This document shows, one piece after another, positions 9,664 to 19,000 of a stretch of 64,000 nt of DNA. Every line of letters starts with the position of its first letter. The stretch's first letter is position 1. The notes under the pieces were generated by a model, which had not been told where the DNA came from, ran no database searches, and saw nothing but the letters and a program-made list of their open reading frames with translations. The translations under genes and the position numbers were made by a program. This DNA comes from an uncultured Lachnospiraceae bacterium. Its GTDB lineage: Bacteria > Bacillota > Clostridia > Lachnospirales > Lachnospiraceae. Location: the NCBI GenBank assembly GCA_944381615.1, contig CALWLT010000034.1, forward strand, positions 56,106-120,105, read 5' to 3'.

Positions 9664-10653
9664 ATGGAGCAGAAAGACAGAAAAAAGATATCCATTGTGA
9701 TATCCGTTTACAATGAGGAAAAGGCGCTCGCAGAATTTTACCGGGAGGCGCGGCCGGTATTCGACGCGCTTGCCTGGGAATACGAGCTTTTGTTTGTCAA
9801 CGACGGGAGCACGGACGGCTCGCGCCGCATCCTGGAGGAGCTGGCCGCGAAGGACCGGCGGATCCGGGTCATTCATTTTTCGCGGAATTTCGGGCACGAG
9901 GCGGCGATGCTGGCGGGGCTCGATCACGCGTCGGGGGACGGGGTCGTCTGCATGGACGCGGATCTGCAGCATCCGCCGGAATGCGTGGCCGATATCATCG
10001 AAAAATTCGAGGAGGGGTTCGAGGTCGTCAATATGGTGCGGACCAGGAACCGCTCGGCCGGCTGGCTGAAAAATGTGACCTCCGCGGCGTTTTACCGGGT
10101 GTTAAACGGGATCTCCGACGTCAGGCTGGAGCCTAACGCCTCGGATTTTTTTGCCGTGAAGGCCAATGCGGCGCAGGTCCTGCGCCGCAATTACCGGGAA
10201 AAGGTAAGGTTCCTGCGCGGCTATGTGCAGAACATCGGCTTTGCGCGGACCAATCTGACGTATGAGGCGCGCCCGCGTGTGGCGGGGGAGAGCAAATACA
10301 GCATCCGCAAGCTGTTTAAATTTTCTATTAATACGATCCTCTGCTTTTCGGATCTGCCGCTGAAGCTGGGGATTTACTCCGGGATGATCGTGGGCTTTCT
10401 GGGGCTGCTCGTCATGGTCAACACGATCTATGAGTGGGCGGTCCACGGGACGCCGAACGGGTATGCGACCATCGTGGTGCTGCTCTGTTTTATGTTCGCG
10501 ATGCTGTTCGTGATCGTGGGGATCATCGGCGAGTACATCGCGATCTTGTTCGCGGAGTTAAAGGATCGGCCGATCTATATCATCCATGACACGCAGAACA
10601 TGGAGGAGACGGAACAGACGGATCAGACGGCCGGGGAAGCTGCCAGGAAGTGA
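9664..10653 (+). CDS. GT2 polyprenyl-phosphate glycosyltransferase (GtrB-like)
   Basis: This is a 329-residue glycosyltransferase that probably loads a sugar on undecaprenyl phosphate. The GT-A domain has IVISVYNEE, FVNDGSTDGS and the DXD-type MDADLQHPPE. The region FRGISGT-like HFSRNFGHEAA typifies GtrB/DPM1-type enzymes. Two transmembrane helices lie near residues 235-260 and 270-300. It starts two bases after the licD stop codon and overlaps the beginning of the carboxypeptidase region, so it is part of the same operon. Confidence 0.88.
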   Translation: MEQKDRKKISIVISVYNEEKALAEFYREARPVFDALAWEYELLFVNDGSTDGSRRILEELAAKDRRIRVIHFSRNFGHEAAMLAGLDHASGDGVVCMDADLQHPPECVADIIEKFEEGFEVVNMVRTRNRSAGWLKNVTSAAFYRVLNGISDVRLEPNASDFFAVKANAAQVLRRNYREKVRFLRGYVQNIGFARTNLTYEARPRVAGESKYSIRKLFKFSINTILCFSDLPLKLGIYSGMIVGFLGLLVMVNTIYEWAVHGTPNGYATIVVLLCFMFAMLFVIVGIIGEYIAILFAELKDRPIYIIHDTQNMEETEQTDQTAGEAARK

Positions 10654-10661
10654 GGGAGCCT

Positions 10662-12182
10662 ATGAGAGGAATGAGAAAAACGGCCGCGGGCCTTGTCCTG
10701 AGCCTTGCGCTGGCGCTCTGGCTGACGGTGCCGGCCTTTGCCAGGCCCGACTGGCCGTCGGACACGGGCGTCCAGTCGGAGGCCGGGATCGTGATGGACG
10801 TGGATTCCGGGACGGTGCTGTTCGGCCAGAACATTCATGAGCAGAAAGCGCCCGCCAGCATCGTCAAGATCCTGACGGCGCTGGTGGTCATCGAAAACGC
10901 GGATCTGGACGGGACGGTAACCTTTTCCCATGACGCGGTCTATAACGTGGAGGACGGGAGCGGCAACAAAAACGCGATCGAGGAGGGCGACCGGCTTTCC
11001 GTGCGCGACTGCCTCTACCTGATGCTGCTGCGCTCCTCCAACCAGGCGGCCAACGCCCTGGCGGAGCATGTGGGGGGAAGCCGGGGCGGCTTTGTGGAGA
11101 TGATGAATGCGAAGGCGGACGAGCTCGGCTGCATGGAAAGCCACTTTGCCAACCCCTCGGGCCTGAACGACGACACGCAGCTGACTTCCGTCTACGATAT
11201 GGCGCTGATCAGCCGGGCGGCGTACCGGAACCCGACGCTTCTGGAGATCAGTTCATCGACCAGCTACCGCCTGCCGGCCACGATCAACAATCCGGACGGC
11301 GTGACGATCTCCGCGGAGCACAAGCTTCTGATCACGGAGGACGAGTCGAGCGAGAATTACTATCCCGACGCGGTGGCGGGCAAAACGGGCTACACGTCCA
11401 TCGCCGGGCAGACGCTGGTTACGTATGCCGAGCGGGACGGCCGGAGGCTGATCTCCGTGACGATGCGCAGCACGGAGGCCACGCATTATCAGGACGCGAT
11501 CGCGCTGCTCGATTTCGGCTTTCTCCGCTTTAAAAATGTCAGGATAGCGGAAAATGAGACGGAGTATACGGCCGGGGAGGAGCCGGTCACGCTGGGGACG
11601 GAGACCTTTTCGCCGTCGGATCTCTCGATGGATGAAGAGGCGGTCATCACGCTTCCGGCGGACGCCGCATTTTCGGACGCCGAGAAGACGGTTGAGACGG
11701 ATCTGGGAACGGATCGGCCGGCCGGGGCCGTGGCGCTTCTGGCCTATACATACAATGAACGGAAGATCGGTCAGGTCTATCTGATCAGCGCTTCACGGGC
11801 GGCGGCGGAAGCAGCCGGCTCTTTACCGCCGACCGCAGGCGAGACCGCCGGGGAGAGCGCGCCGGAGGGCGGCGCGGCGGATCCCGGCGCGGCCGGTTCG
11901 GATCCGGCGGCGGACGATGAATTTTTGCCGGAGGCCGGTTCTGATCAGGTAACGGGCGTTTCGCTCTCCGCAAAGAGCGCCGTGTTGGCGGGCGCGGCCG
12001 TGGCGGCCGTCGCGCTGGCGGCTGTGGGCGTGATTTTTTTGAAAAAGAAACAGGAGGAAGAGCGCCGGCGCCTGGAGGAGCGGCGCAGGAAACGGCGGCA
12101 GCGCCTGGAGGAGATCGGCTGCAGCGAAGAAGAATTTGAGCGCCTTCTGAGAGCGCGGACCGGACAGAAGAAAGAGCGGTAA
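10662..12182 (+). CDS. D-alanyl-D-alanine carboxypeptidase, peptidase S11
   Basis: This low-molecular-mass penicillin-binding protein trims the terminal D-Ala of peptidoglycan stem peptides outside the membrane. A signal peptide ends at VPAFA, residues 23-27. The active-site motifs are SIVK at 66-69, SSN at 125-127 and KTG at 241-243. A PBP5-type beta domain follows, then an Ala/Gly/Pro linker, a transmembrane anchor and a very basic, coiled-coil-like tail of about 50 residues, which is longer than usual. I chose ATG 10662 after GAGGGAG; GTG 10650 and ATG 10671 are alternatives. Confidence 0.9.
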   Translation: MRGMRKTAAGLVLSLALALWLTVPAFARPDWPSDTGVQSEAGIVMDVDSGTVLFGQNIHEQKAPASIVKILTALVVIENADLDGTVTFSHDAVYNVEDGSGNKNAIEEGDRLSVRDCLYLMLLRSSNQAANALAEHVGGSRGGFVEMMNAKADELGCMESHFANPSGLNDDTQLTSVYDMALISRAAYRNPTLLEISSSTSYRLPATINNPDGVTISAEHKLLITEDESSENYYPDAVAGKTGYTSIAGQTLVTYAERDGRRLISVTMRSTEATHYQDAIALLDFGFLRFKNVRIAENETEYTAGEEPVTLGTETFSPSDLSMDEEAVITLPADAAFSDAEKTVETDLGTDRPAGAVALLAYTYNERKIGQVYLISASRAAAEAAGSLPPTAGETAGESAPEGGAADPGAAGSDPAADDEFLPEAGSDQVTGVSLSAKSAVLAGAAVAAVALAAVGVIFLKKKQEEERRRLEERRRKRRQRLEEIGCSEEEFERLLRARTGQKKER

Positions 12183-12280
12183 GGTACTGGCTCAGACAGA
12201 AGAACGGCCTGCAAAACGGCTTAATAAATACGTAATAAACAGAATCTCTCCGCCCGGAAAACGTTGGAAAGTATGAAGAT

Positions 12281-12299
12281 TTTTTGAATTTTTCAAAAA
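12281..12299. repeat. Short AT-rich palindrome between dacA-like and lipoprotein genes
   Basis: TTTTTGAA and TTCAAAAA are separated by three T bases, giving an 8-bp stem. It sits about 100 bases after the carboxypeptidase gene and just ahead of the lipoprotein promoter. It may be a weak bidirectional terminator or an operator. Confidence 0.35.
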
Positions 12300-12326
12300 T
12301 GACTACAAAAAAATAAATTGATATTA

Positions 12327-12332
12327 TATAAT
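12327..12332 (+). promoter_or_regulatory. Candidate -10 box for the lipoprotein gene
   Basis: A perfect TATAAT lies 29 bases before the ATG, in an AT-rich stretch unlike the GC-rich genes around it. The -35 region is poor (TACAAA at 12304-12309), so the promoter is tentative. Confidence 0.45.
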
Positions 12333-12361
12333 GTGTGCAGATCAAAACGGAGGGATTTTGG

Positions 12362-13036
12362 ATGAAGAAATTTTTAATTCTGGCGGCCTGTGCGGCGCTT
12401 CTCTGCGGATGTACACAGAGCAACATCGTGCAGCCTACGGCGGAGACAAAGTACGCGGATCCGGATTTTTCCACGCAGGAGGGAATTGAGATCGACTGGC
12501 AGCAGGTCAGCACGGATGCCGAGGATATCTTTGAGGATGAGGGAAATTACGAGTATTCCCGCGATTTCCATTTCTATCTGGAGCCGAACCAGAAAGAGAT
12601 CATGCTGATGTGGGTGGTGGCGGACGATTTCCCGACCAGCCTGACGCTCAGCTATGCGGAAGATATGATCAAGATCTTTAACGACGTGGTGTCGAATCAG
12701 GATTTCTCGATTGCGAAGTCGGATGTCAATTCCTACGGCGGGCTCTGGAATCAGTACAGCCTTTCCTTCAGCATTGTGCCGGAGAACACGCAGGACGACG
12801 AGAACACATGGTTTGTCAGCGGCACGTATCCGGCCGGCACGGAGTTTGCGCTTCCGAGCCAGAGCGCGATTGACAGCGCGGGGCAGCTGACGGGAGAGAC
12901 GCAGGCTGCGGAAGAGACGGAAACTGCGACGGAGGCCGTGGAAGAGACGCAGGCCGCGCAGACAGAGGCGGGAACGGAGACGGCTGCAGAAGCTGCGGCA
13001 GAGACGCAGGCGGAGACAGCGGCCGGCGCGCAGTAA
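12362..13036 (+). CDS. Small secreted lipoprotein, function unknown
   Basis: This 224-residue protein has a lipoprotein signal peptide with lipobox LCGC and the lipidated Cys at position 17. The central part (residues 40-165) is an acidic globular domain with no family I recognise. The last 50 residues are a low-complexity tail of Glu, Thr, Ala and Gln. The start follows GGAGGGA by seven bases; an in-frame upstream start at 12335 has no ribosome site. It stands alone with its own promoter and downstream hairpin. Confidence 0.75.
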   Translation: MKKFLILAACAALLCGCTQSNIVQPTAETKYADPDFSTQEGIEIDWQQVSTDAEDIFEDEGNYEYSRDFHFYLEPNQKEIMLMWVVADDFPTSLTLSYAEDMIKIFNDVVSNQDFSIAKSDVNSYGGLWNQYSLSFSIVPENTQDDENTWFVSGTYPAGTEFALPSQSAIDSAGQLTGETQAAEETETATEAVEETQAAQTEAGTETAAEAAAETQAETAAGAQ

Positions 13037-13118
13037 CCGGACGCGGTTTTTTCAGACCGGCGGACAGGCAGGGTTCTGCCGGACGGACAAACAGAAAAAC
13101 ATAGAAAACGAATCATCC

Positions 13119-13143
13119 GGGCCGGGCGCGCAGCGCCCGGCCC
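13119..13143 (+). terminator. GC-rich hairpin after the lipoprotein gene
   Basis: An 11-bp perfect stem (GGGCCGGGCGC with its complement) closes a GCA loop. The following ATTGTTCATATTT is only modestly T-rich, so termination strength is uncertain. Confidence 0.55.
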
Positions 13144-13311
13144 ATTGTTCATATTTCGTTTACAATTCATTAAAAAACCTTTTACAGTATCATCATGGTT
13201 TCTTCATGATTCCCCCGTATACTGTAACCATAGCAATCAACAGTGCTTACAAGATTTTTTTCATAATACTGAGCTGATGAATATCAGCTCTCCTCCCTTT
13301 TTCAAATAATC
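13144..13311. other. Intergenic stretch with two further hairpins
   Basis: No gene is visible in the 318 bases between 13036 and 13355. Besides the flanking terminators it holds a long imperfect inverted repeat, TTACAGTAT at 13182-13190 with ATACTGTAA at 13219-13227, containing a nested ATCATG/CATGAT pair. It also holds a perfect 8-bp stem, GAGCTGAT/ATCAGCTC, at 13271-13290. A small RNA or an operator is possible. Confidence 0.4.
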
Positions 13312-13342
13312 AAAAAGCCTCTCACTGCTGGAGAGGCTTTTT
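13312..13342. terminator. Bidirectional rho-independent terminator
   Basis: AAAAAGCCTCTC and GAGAGGCTTTTT flank a 7-base loop, giving A- and T-runs on both sides. It sits just past the stop of the minus-strand symporter gene and can end transcription from either direction. Confidence 0.85.
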
Positions 13343-13354
13343 GAGTGTCTTTTT

Positions 13355-14752
13355 TTATTTCTTCGTTTCATTCCTTTTTCGCTCCTGTCTGAAGTTTTCC
13401 GGCTCGGCGCATCCCGGCGCGCGGATCTGACCCGAGAGGGCGAACAGGGCGAGAAGGTTGGGGACGGCCATAAGCCCGTTAAAAATATCCGAGATTGCCC
13501 AGACGGTTTCCAGGCGTCCGACGCAGCCGGTAAAGAGAGACAGAAGGCAGCCGGCCGTGTAGAGATTTACGAGGACGGCGGCCCGGGCGCGGCTTTTACC
13601 GGCTAGCCAGAGGGCGGCCTGCCGGCCGAGATAATACCAGGCGATGATGGTGGCGAAGGCAAAGAGGATCAGGCAGGCGGCGACGAGCCGGCCCCCGGCG
13701 GGGCCGTAGAAGGCGCAAAAGCAGGAGGCGACCAGCCGGCTGCCCGTCTCGGGGCCCTGCAGAGGGGCCCCGGCGCAGAGAAGGATCAGGGCGGTCAGCG
13801 TGCAGTTTACGATGGTGTCAAAGAAAACCTCGAACATGGCCCACAGGCCCTGCTGCCCGGGACTGGCGTGTTCCGGGGCGCAGCCGTGAAGGATGGCGAG
13901 GCTCCCTAGGCCGGCTTCGTTGGAGAACACGCCGCGGGAGCAGCCGTTTATGAGGGCCGCCCGGATCCCGTATCCGGCCGCTCCGCCGGCCGCGCTTTCG
14001 GGGCGGAGCGCGCCGGCAAAAATCTGGGAAAACGCGCCGGAAAGCTCCCTGGCGCAGGAAAGCAGGAGGATCCCGCCGAAGACGAGATAGAGCGCGGCGG
14101 AGACGGGAACCAGGACGGACGCTGCTTCGGAGATTCGCCGGATGCCGCCCAGAAAAACGGAGGCTGCCAGCGCGGTCACAACGACGGCGGCTGCGGCCGG
14201 ATCGATCGGAGCCAGGAGGGATACGCTTTCGGCGATAGAGTTGGCCTGGACCATGCTTCCCATCCCCAGGGCGGCGAGCATACAGAAGACGGCGTAGCAG
14301 CACCCCGCCGCGGGCTTGTTCAGGCCGTCGCTCAGATAGAGGAACGGGCCGCTCAGCCAGTTTTGGTCCGCGCCTTTTTTGCGGTAGCGGATGCCGAGGT
14401 ACGTTTCCCCGTAGGCCGTCGCCATTCCCAGCAGGGCGCAGATCCACATCCAGAACACCGCACCGGGGCCGCCGGCCGTCAGCGCCGTCGCCACGCCGGC
14501 GATATTTCCCGTGCCGAGAGTCGCCGCCAGCGCCGTACAGGAGGTAAGAAACTGCTTTCCTCCGGCGCGGGAGCCGCCGGCGCGCCGGTTATCTGCGCAT
14601 TTTTCTGTGAGAAGAGCGCCGCAGCGTCCTCTGGCGCGGGCGCGCGTCAGATCGCCGGCAAGGCGCGCGGCCATGCGAACGCCCGCCGCCAGAAACAGGC
14701 ATAAAAGCCAGGGGCCCCAGACGAATTCCCGGAGTGTCATCAGATCGATCAT
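13355..14752 (-). CDS. Alanine/glycine:cation symporter (AGCS family)
   Basis: This sodium-coupled amino-acid importer of the inner membrane has 465 residues and about eleven hydrophobic segments. The family signature ATLGTGNIAGVATALTAGGP is present near residues 77-96, followed by FWMWICALLGMATAYGE. The SNEAGLGS-like motif FSNEAGLGSLAI is also intact. It is transcribed alone, opposite to its neighbours. No glycine riboswitch-like leader is visible in the 180 bases upstream. The ribosome site is weak (GGCGGC), so an ATG four codons further in is an alternative start. Confidence 0.9.
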   Translation of the reverse strand: MIDLMTLREFVWGPWLLCLFLAAGVRMAARLAGDLTRARARGRCGALLTEKCADNRRAGGSRAGGKQFLTSCTALAATLGTGNIAGVATALTAGGPGAVFWMWICALLGMATAYGETYLGIRYRKKGADQNWLSGPFLYLSDGLNKPAAGCCYAVFCMLAALGMGSMVQANSIAESVSLLAPIDPAAAAVVVTALAASVFLGGIRRISEAASVLVPVSAALYLVFGGILLLSCARELSGAFSQIFAGALRPESAAGGAAGYGIRAALINGCSRGVFSNEAGLGSLAILHGCAPEHASPGQQGLWAMFEVFFDTIVNCTLTALILLCAGAPLQGPETGSRLVASCFCAFYGPAGGRLVAACLILFAFATIIAWYYLGRQAALWLAGKSRARAAVLVNLYTAGCLLSLFTGCVGRLETVWAISDIFNGLMAVPNLLALFALSGQIRAPGCAEPENFRQERKRNETKK

Positions 14753-14862
14753 GATTCATTTGCCGCCGTTTTTTCCATTCTCTGCATTTTATTCTTTTTT
14801 TCTGTGCTGTATCCGCGAAAACCGTGAAAAAATATGCACAGAGGCGAAAAATATGATACAAT

Positions 14863-14885
14863 GAAACATGAGACAGTGTCTGTTT
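14863..14885. promoter_or_regulatory. Inverted repeat next to the phospholipase-like gene promoter
   Basis: GAAACA-TG-AGACA and TGTCTGTTTC flank a single G, an 11-bp dyad with a small bulge. It lies directly after an extended -10-like element (TGATACAAT, 14854-14862) on the plus strand, where a repressor operator would act. Confidence 0.4.
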
Positions 14886-14932
14886 CAGAAAATGTGAATT
14901 CAGAGGATTCCGATCAGGAAAGAGGTTTTTGA

Positions 14933-15970
14933 ATGCCTGGCTTTACGACGCATTATATATTCGGGATGAAGGCGTACAACGATATGCCGCCTTCCTCTCT
15001 CAAGCATATTGTGGCCAAATACCGCTGGCTCTATCAGCTGGGGCTGCAGGGGCCGGACATGTTTTTTTATAATATTCCGATCCTGCGGCACCGGGATTAC
15101 CGGAATGTCGGTTCCTACATGCACGAGCATCTGGTCAGCCCGTTTTTTGAGTGCTGCCTGCGCCGCATCGGGCGCATCCAGTCCCGCCAGCAGCAGGAGG
15201 AGGCGATCGCGTATCTGGCCGGTTTTATCAATCATTACGTCGCCGATTCGATCTGCCATCCGTTTATCTACGGGCGGATCGGATACGACGTTTCCGATCC
15301 GACGGCGAAGCATCACGGGATGCATGCGTCCCTGGAAAACGAGCTGGACGCGATTCTTCTGTGGAAATACAAGAAGAAAAAGCCGTCGGAGTTTAACCAG
15401 ACGGCCAGTATCTGCCTGAACGGGCAGGAGATGCAGTTTATCTCGCATTTTCTGTCGGCGTGCATCAACGAGACGTACTATCCGATCACGTACCGCAACA
15501 ATTTCCAGGTCACGCCGGCCATGGTGCATCGCTCCATCTGGGCGCTGCGCTTCGGCTGCCGCACGCTCTCGGACAAGACAGGCAAGAAAAAATACAGCAT
15601 CGGCAAGGTGGAGTCACTGTTTTTAAAGCATCCGGTGGCTTCGGCCAAGCTGGTTACCGATACGGTCAGCGATTACCGCAAAAGCTGCAACCTGGAACAC
15701 GAGGTCTGGTGCAATCCCTGGAACCGTTCCATGGCTTCCACGGCTTCTTTTGTGGATTTGTTCCATCAGACGCTGGCCAAATGCAGCAGCGTGTATTATC
15801 TGCTGAACGCGTGCATTACCAGCCCGGTCCCGCTGGACCGGCAGGATCTGGACGCGATTCTCGGAGAGCTGGGAGATTATTCCTATCACAGCGGCCTGCC
15901 CGTTTCAGAGCCGGACGCCGCCCGGGCGGCGGAGAACGGAAGACGCAAGAGGAAGGGGAGAACGATGTAG
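14933..15970 (+). CDS. Zinc-dependent phospholipase C family protein
   Basis: This 345-residue protein belongs to the zinc-dependent phospholipase C/S1-P1 nuclease-like family. The likely metal ligands are all there: His7 in TTHYIFG, Asp42 in GPDMFF, the cluster NHYVADSICHP (His101, Asp105, His109), and His131 with Glu135/137 in HASLENE. No signal peptide is visible, so many clostridial homologues of this kind are probably intracellular. The substrate is unknown. It starts after GAAAGAGG and is followed 68 bases later by the large signalling gene. Confidence 0.85.
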   Translation: MPGFTTHYIFGMKAYNDMPPSSLKHIVAKYRWLYQLGLQGPDMFFYNIPILRHRDYRNVGSYMHEHLVSPFFECCLRRIGRIQSRQQQEEAIAYLAGFINHYVADSICHPFIYGRIGYDVSDPTAKHHGMHASLENELDAILLWKYKKKKPSEFNQTASICLNGQEMQFISHFLSACINETYYPITYRNNFQVTPAMVHRSIWALRFGCRTLSDKTGKKKYSIGKVESLFLKHPVASAKLVTDTVSDYRKSCNLEHEVWCNPWNRSMASTASFVDLFHQTLAKCSSVYYLLNACITSPVPLDRQDLDAILGELGDYSYHSGLPVSEPDAARAAENGRRKRKGRTM

Positions 15971-16038
15971 TTTCATAAACCGGATAACACGTTTTTGGAA
16001 ACCGGAGGGGGTATAGCCCGGAGAAAGAAGAACCGCTT

Positions 16039-19000
16039 ATGAAAGAGGAAGCTATCCGGAAAGGGACGTCGGGATTCGACGATAAACTGACCGGATTAAT
16101 GAATGAAAACGGGGTCAGGAGCCATGTGAACCGTTATCTGGAACACATGGATCCGCAGCTTCCCTGCGCGCTTCTGCTTGTCAACATCGATGATTTCAGC
16201 GAGGTAAACGCCTCGCGCGGCCGCAGGGCGGGCGATCAGGAGCTTTGCCGGATCGGGAAGCTTCTGTCGCATTCGTTCCGGGCCAACGATATCATCGGAC
16301 GGACGGGAGCGGATGAATTTGTGATTTTTATATCGGGCGCCGTCACGGAGGAGACGCTCGAGGAGAAGGCGCAGTCTGTCCGGAATCGGCTGCGCGCCTC
16401 TTCGGAGGAAAACGGGGGATTCCGGCTTACGGCGAGCATCGGCGTGTGCGTGGCGGCCGTCGCGGTCACGTACGACGAGCTGTGCGCAAAGGCCAGGAAA
16501 GCGTTAAAACGCGCCAAAGAGGCAGGCAAGGATCGGGCCTGCATCGAGAATCTGGGAGGCGGCGCGCCGGAGGGCAATACAGCTTTGCATGAGAGCACGC
16601 CGCTCGATTCTTTGGGGATCGTCCCGATTCTGGAACGGATGGAGGAGGGAGTCAGCCTCCTGGAGGTGGCTGAGGACGGCGAGATCCGGATAATCTATGC
16701 GAGCCGTTCGTTCTGGAGAATGCGGGAAAAGGGAGAAAGCGCGCCGCTGCCGGCCGATCTGATGGGGGTAGGCCTGCATCCGGACGATGCGCTCTGCTAT
16801 GCGCAGCTTCTGCGGGAGCATGTGGAAAGCGGGAAAAATCTTTCCCATACCTACCGGATCCGCGGCAGCGGCGGCTGGCGCTGGATCGAGGGGCGGGTCA
16901 GCCGGATCGCCTGGGCCAGACGCAAGCAGCCGGTGTTTCTGGAGCTTTCTCTGGATGTGACGGAGATGCGCCGCTCGAACCTGTGGCTGGAAGAGATGGG
17001 GCAGTTTTTGCAGATGGCGGTGGAGAAAGCGCCCTGCGTGCTCTGGGAGGTCGACGTGACGACGGAGACGTACCGCCTCTTTGACTGCCGCAAATCCTGG
17101 AGGGAACAGGATCGCGCCTGGGCTAAATTCCCGGACGAGATGCTTCAGAGCGCGGTGGTCGCGCCGGATTCGGCGGCTAATTTTTCCCGCTTTGCGCGCG
17201 CGCTTCTCTCGGGGGCGGCGCAGGGGGGAGGAAATTTTATCATGCGCAACCGGACGAGCGGGAGCTACGGCTGGCATTCCGTGTCGTACCGGATGATTTA
17301 TGATGAGGAAGGGAATCCGCTGCGGGCGCTGGGCATCAGCGAGGGCAACAGCAATCTGTCGGCCGGGCAGATGCAGCGGATGGAACAGCGGTTTCTGCCG
17401 GATATCCTGCGCTATTCGCTGGCGGGCCGCCTGCGCGTGGATCTGACGAAGGATTCGGTTGAGGAGGTATGGACGGAAGGCAATGAGCTGACCGGCACGA
17501 CGGGAGGCCAGACGTATTCCCAGCTGTTAAAGAGCGGGCGGCTTCTGCAGTTTCCGGAGGACTCCGGCGAGGAGGTGCTGGAGGAATTTGCCAGGGATCG
17601 GCTTCTGGCGGAATTTGAGAAGGAAAACCGCTGGTCTACCATAGAATTCCGCCGCGTGGACCGGAGCGGCGAGATCCGCTGGTCGTCGGCGGTCGTGGCG
17701 CTGGGACAGGATCCGGAGACGCGGGATATTGTGATGCTCGTATTCCTGCGCGATATCAACCACAAGCACGGTTGGGAGCTGGATCTGGGCCGGCCTGTGG
17801 TGCGGGATCGGATCACGGGACTCTATGACCGCGCGACGCTTTTTGCGCTGGCGGAGCATCTGATTGCCGATCGAAGGAGGGGATTCTGCGCAGTCGCCGT
17901 CATCTGGATCGGAGGGCTCGGCGAGAGCGTATGGGCGGGGAAGCCGGAGAACCGGCAGCGGAACCGCCGCTACGTGGGCGTGGCGCTCTCCCTGACGCTT
18001 GGATCGGACGTACTCCTGGGCCTTTATGAGGAGGAGGACACGCTGATCGCCTTCTTCCCGGATGCGGAATCGGAGCAGAACGTGAAGAAGCGGCTGGAGG
18101 AAGCGTTTTACTATATCCGCGTGCTGATGCAGGAGATTCCGGCGATCGAGTCGCTGCGCTTTGTGGCCGGGGTGGCCTGCCGGCGGCCGGAGAGGGCGGA
18201 TCTGCCGCTCTTGGAGGCGGCCGCCCGTTACCTGTGCGAGTCGGGACACAGCGCGGCGCTGGATACGGTGTTTACGGCCGGCGACGAGACGTGGGAGTGG
18301 GATGCGTTTCAGCAGGCGGAAAAGAACAGCGGCATGACGGTGGGAAGCCAGGAGATGTCCCGGGATCTCTCCGGCGAGGAGAAGAGCGTGGCGTTTAACT
18401 GTATGGCGGCCATGCTGACTTCAAACAGCCTGGATGACTCCATGGGAAGCGTCCTGCGCCAGATTGGGATATATTACCGCGCGTCGCGGGTGTATATTCT
18501 CGCGCTTTCCGAGAGCGGACAGACGATCACGATGCTGCACGAGTGGGTCAGCGCGGGACATCCCAGCATTCAGAAGGTTATGACGGATGTGCCGATCAAG
18601 CAGTATCCGATGTTTGTGCGCTGCCTGAATGAAAAAGCACCGGTTATCCTGACGATTCCGGGCCGCAGCGGGAACGAGGATGAGTGGCACTATACGGTCT
18701 GCCCGCTGATCGGGGAAGCGGGAATGGAAGGCTTTCTCTGCATTGAGAATTCCCGGGAGCATCCGGCGGACGCGGCGCTTCTGGGCACGCTGATTCCGTA
18801 CCTGCTGCAGGAGCGCAAGCGGTTCCAGGTGGTGGCCGGCCGGGTGGACGCGGCCGGGCGCGACGGGCTGACGGGAATGGCGAATTTAAGGACGTATCTG
18901 GATGTGCTCAACACCATCGATTCGGACTATTACAGCAGCCTGGGCGTCCTGACGGTGGACATTCCGCATCTCTCCTACGTCAACAGCACGCTGGGCTATG

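Noticed and set aside
14753..14932. Glycine riboswitch upstream of the AGCS symporter
   Set aside because: I looked for tandem aptamer-like GC blocks and a terminator on the minus strand and found neither in the 180-base gap.
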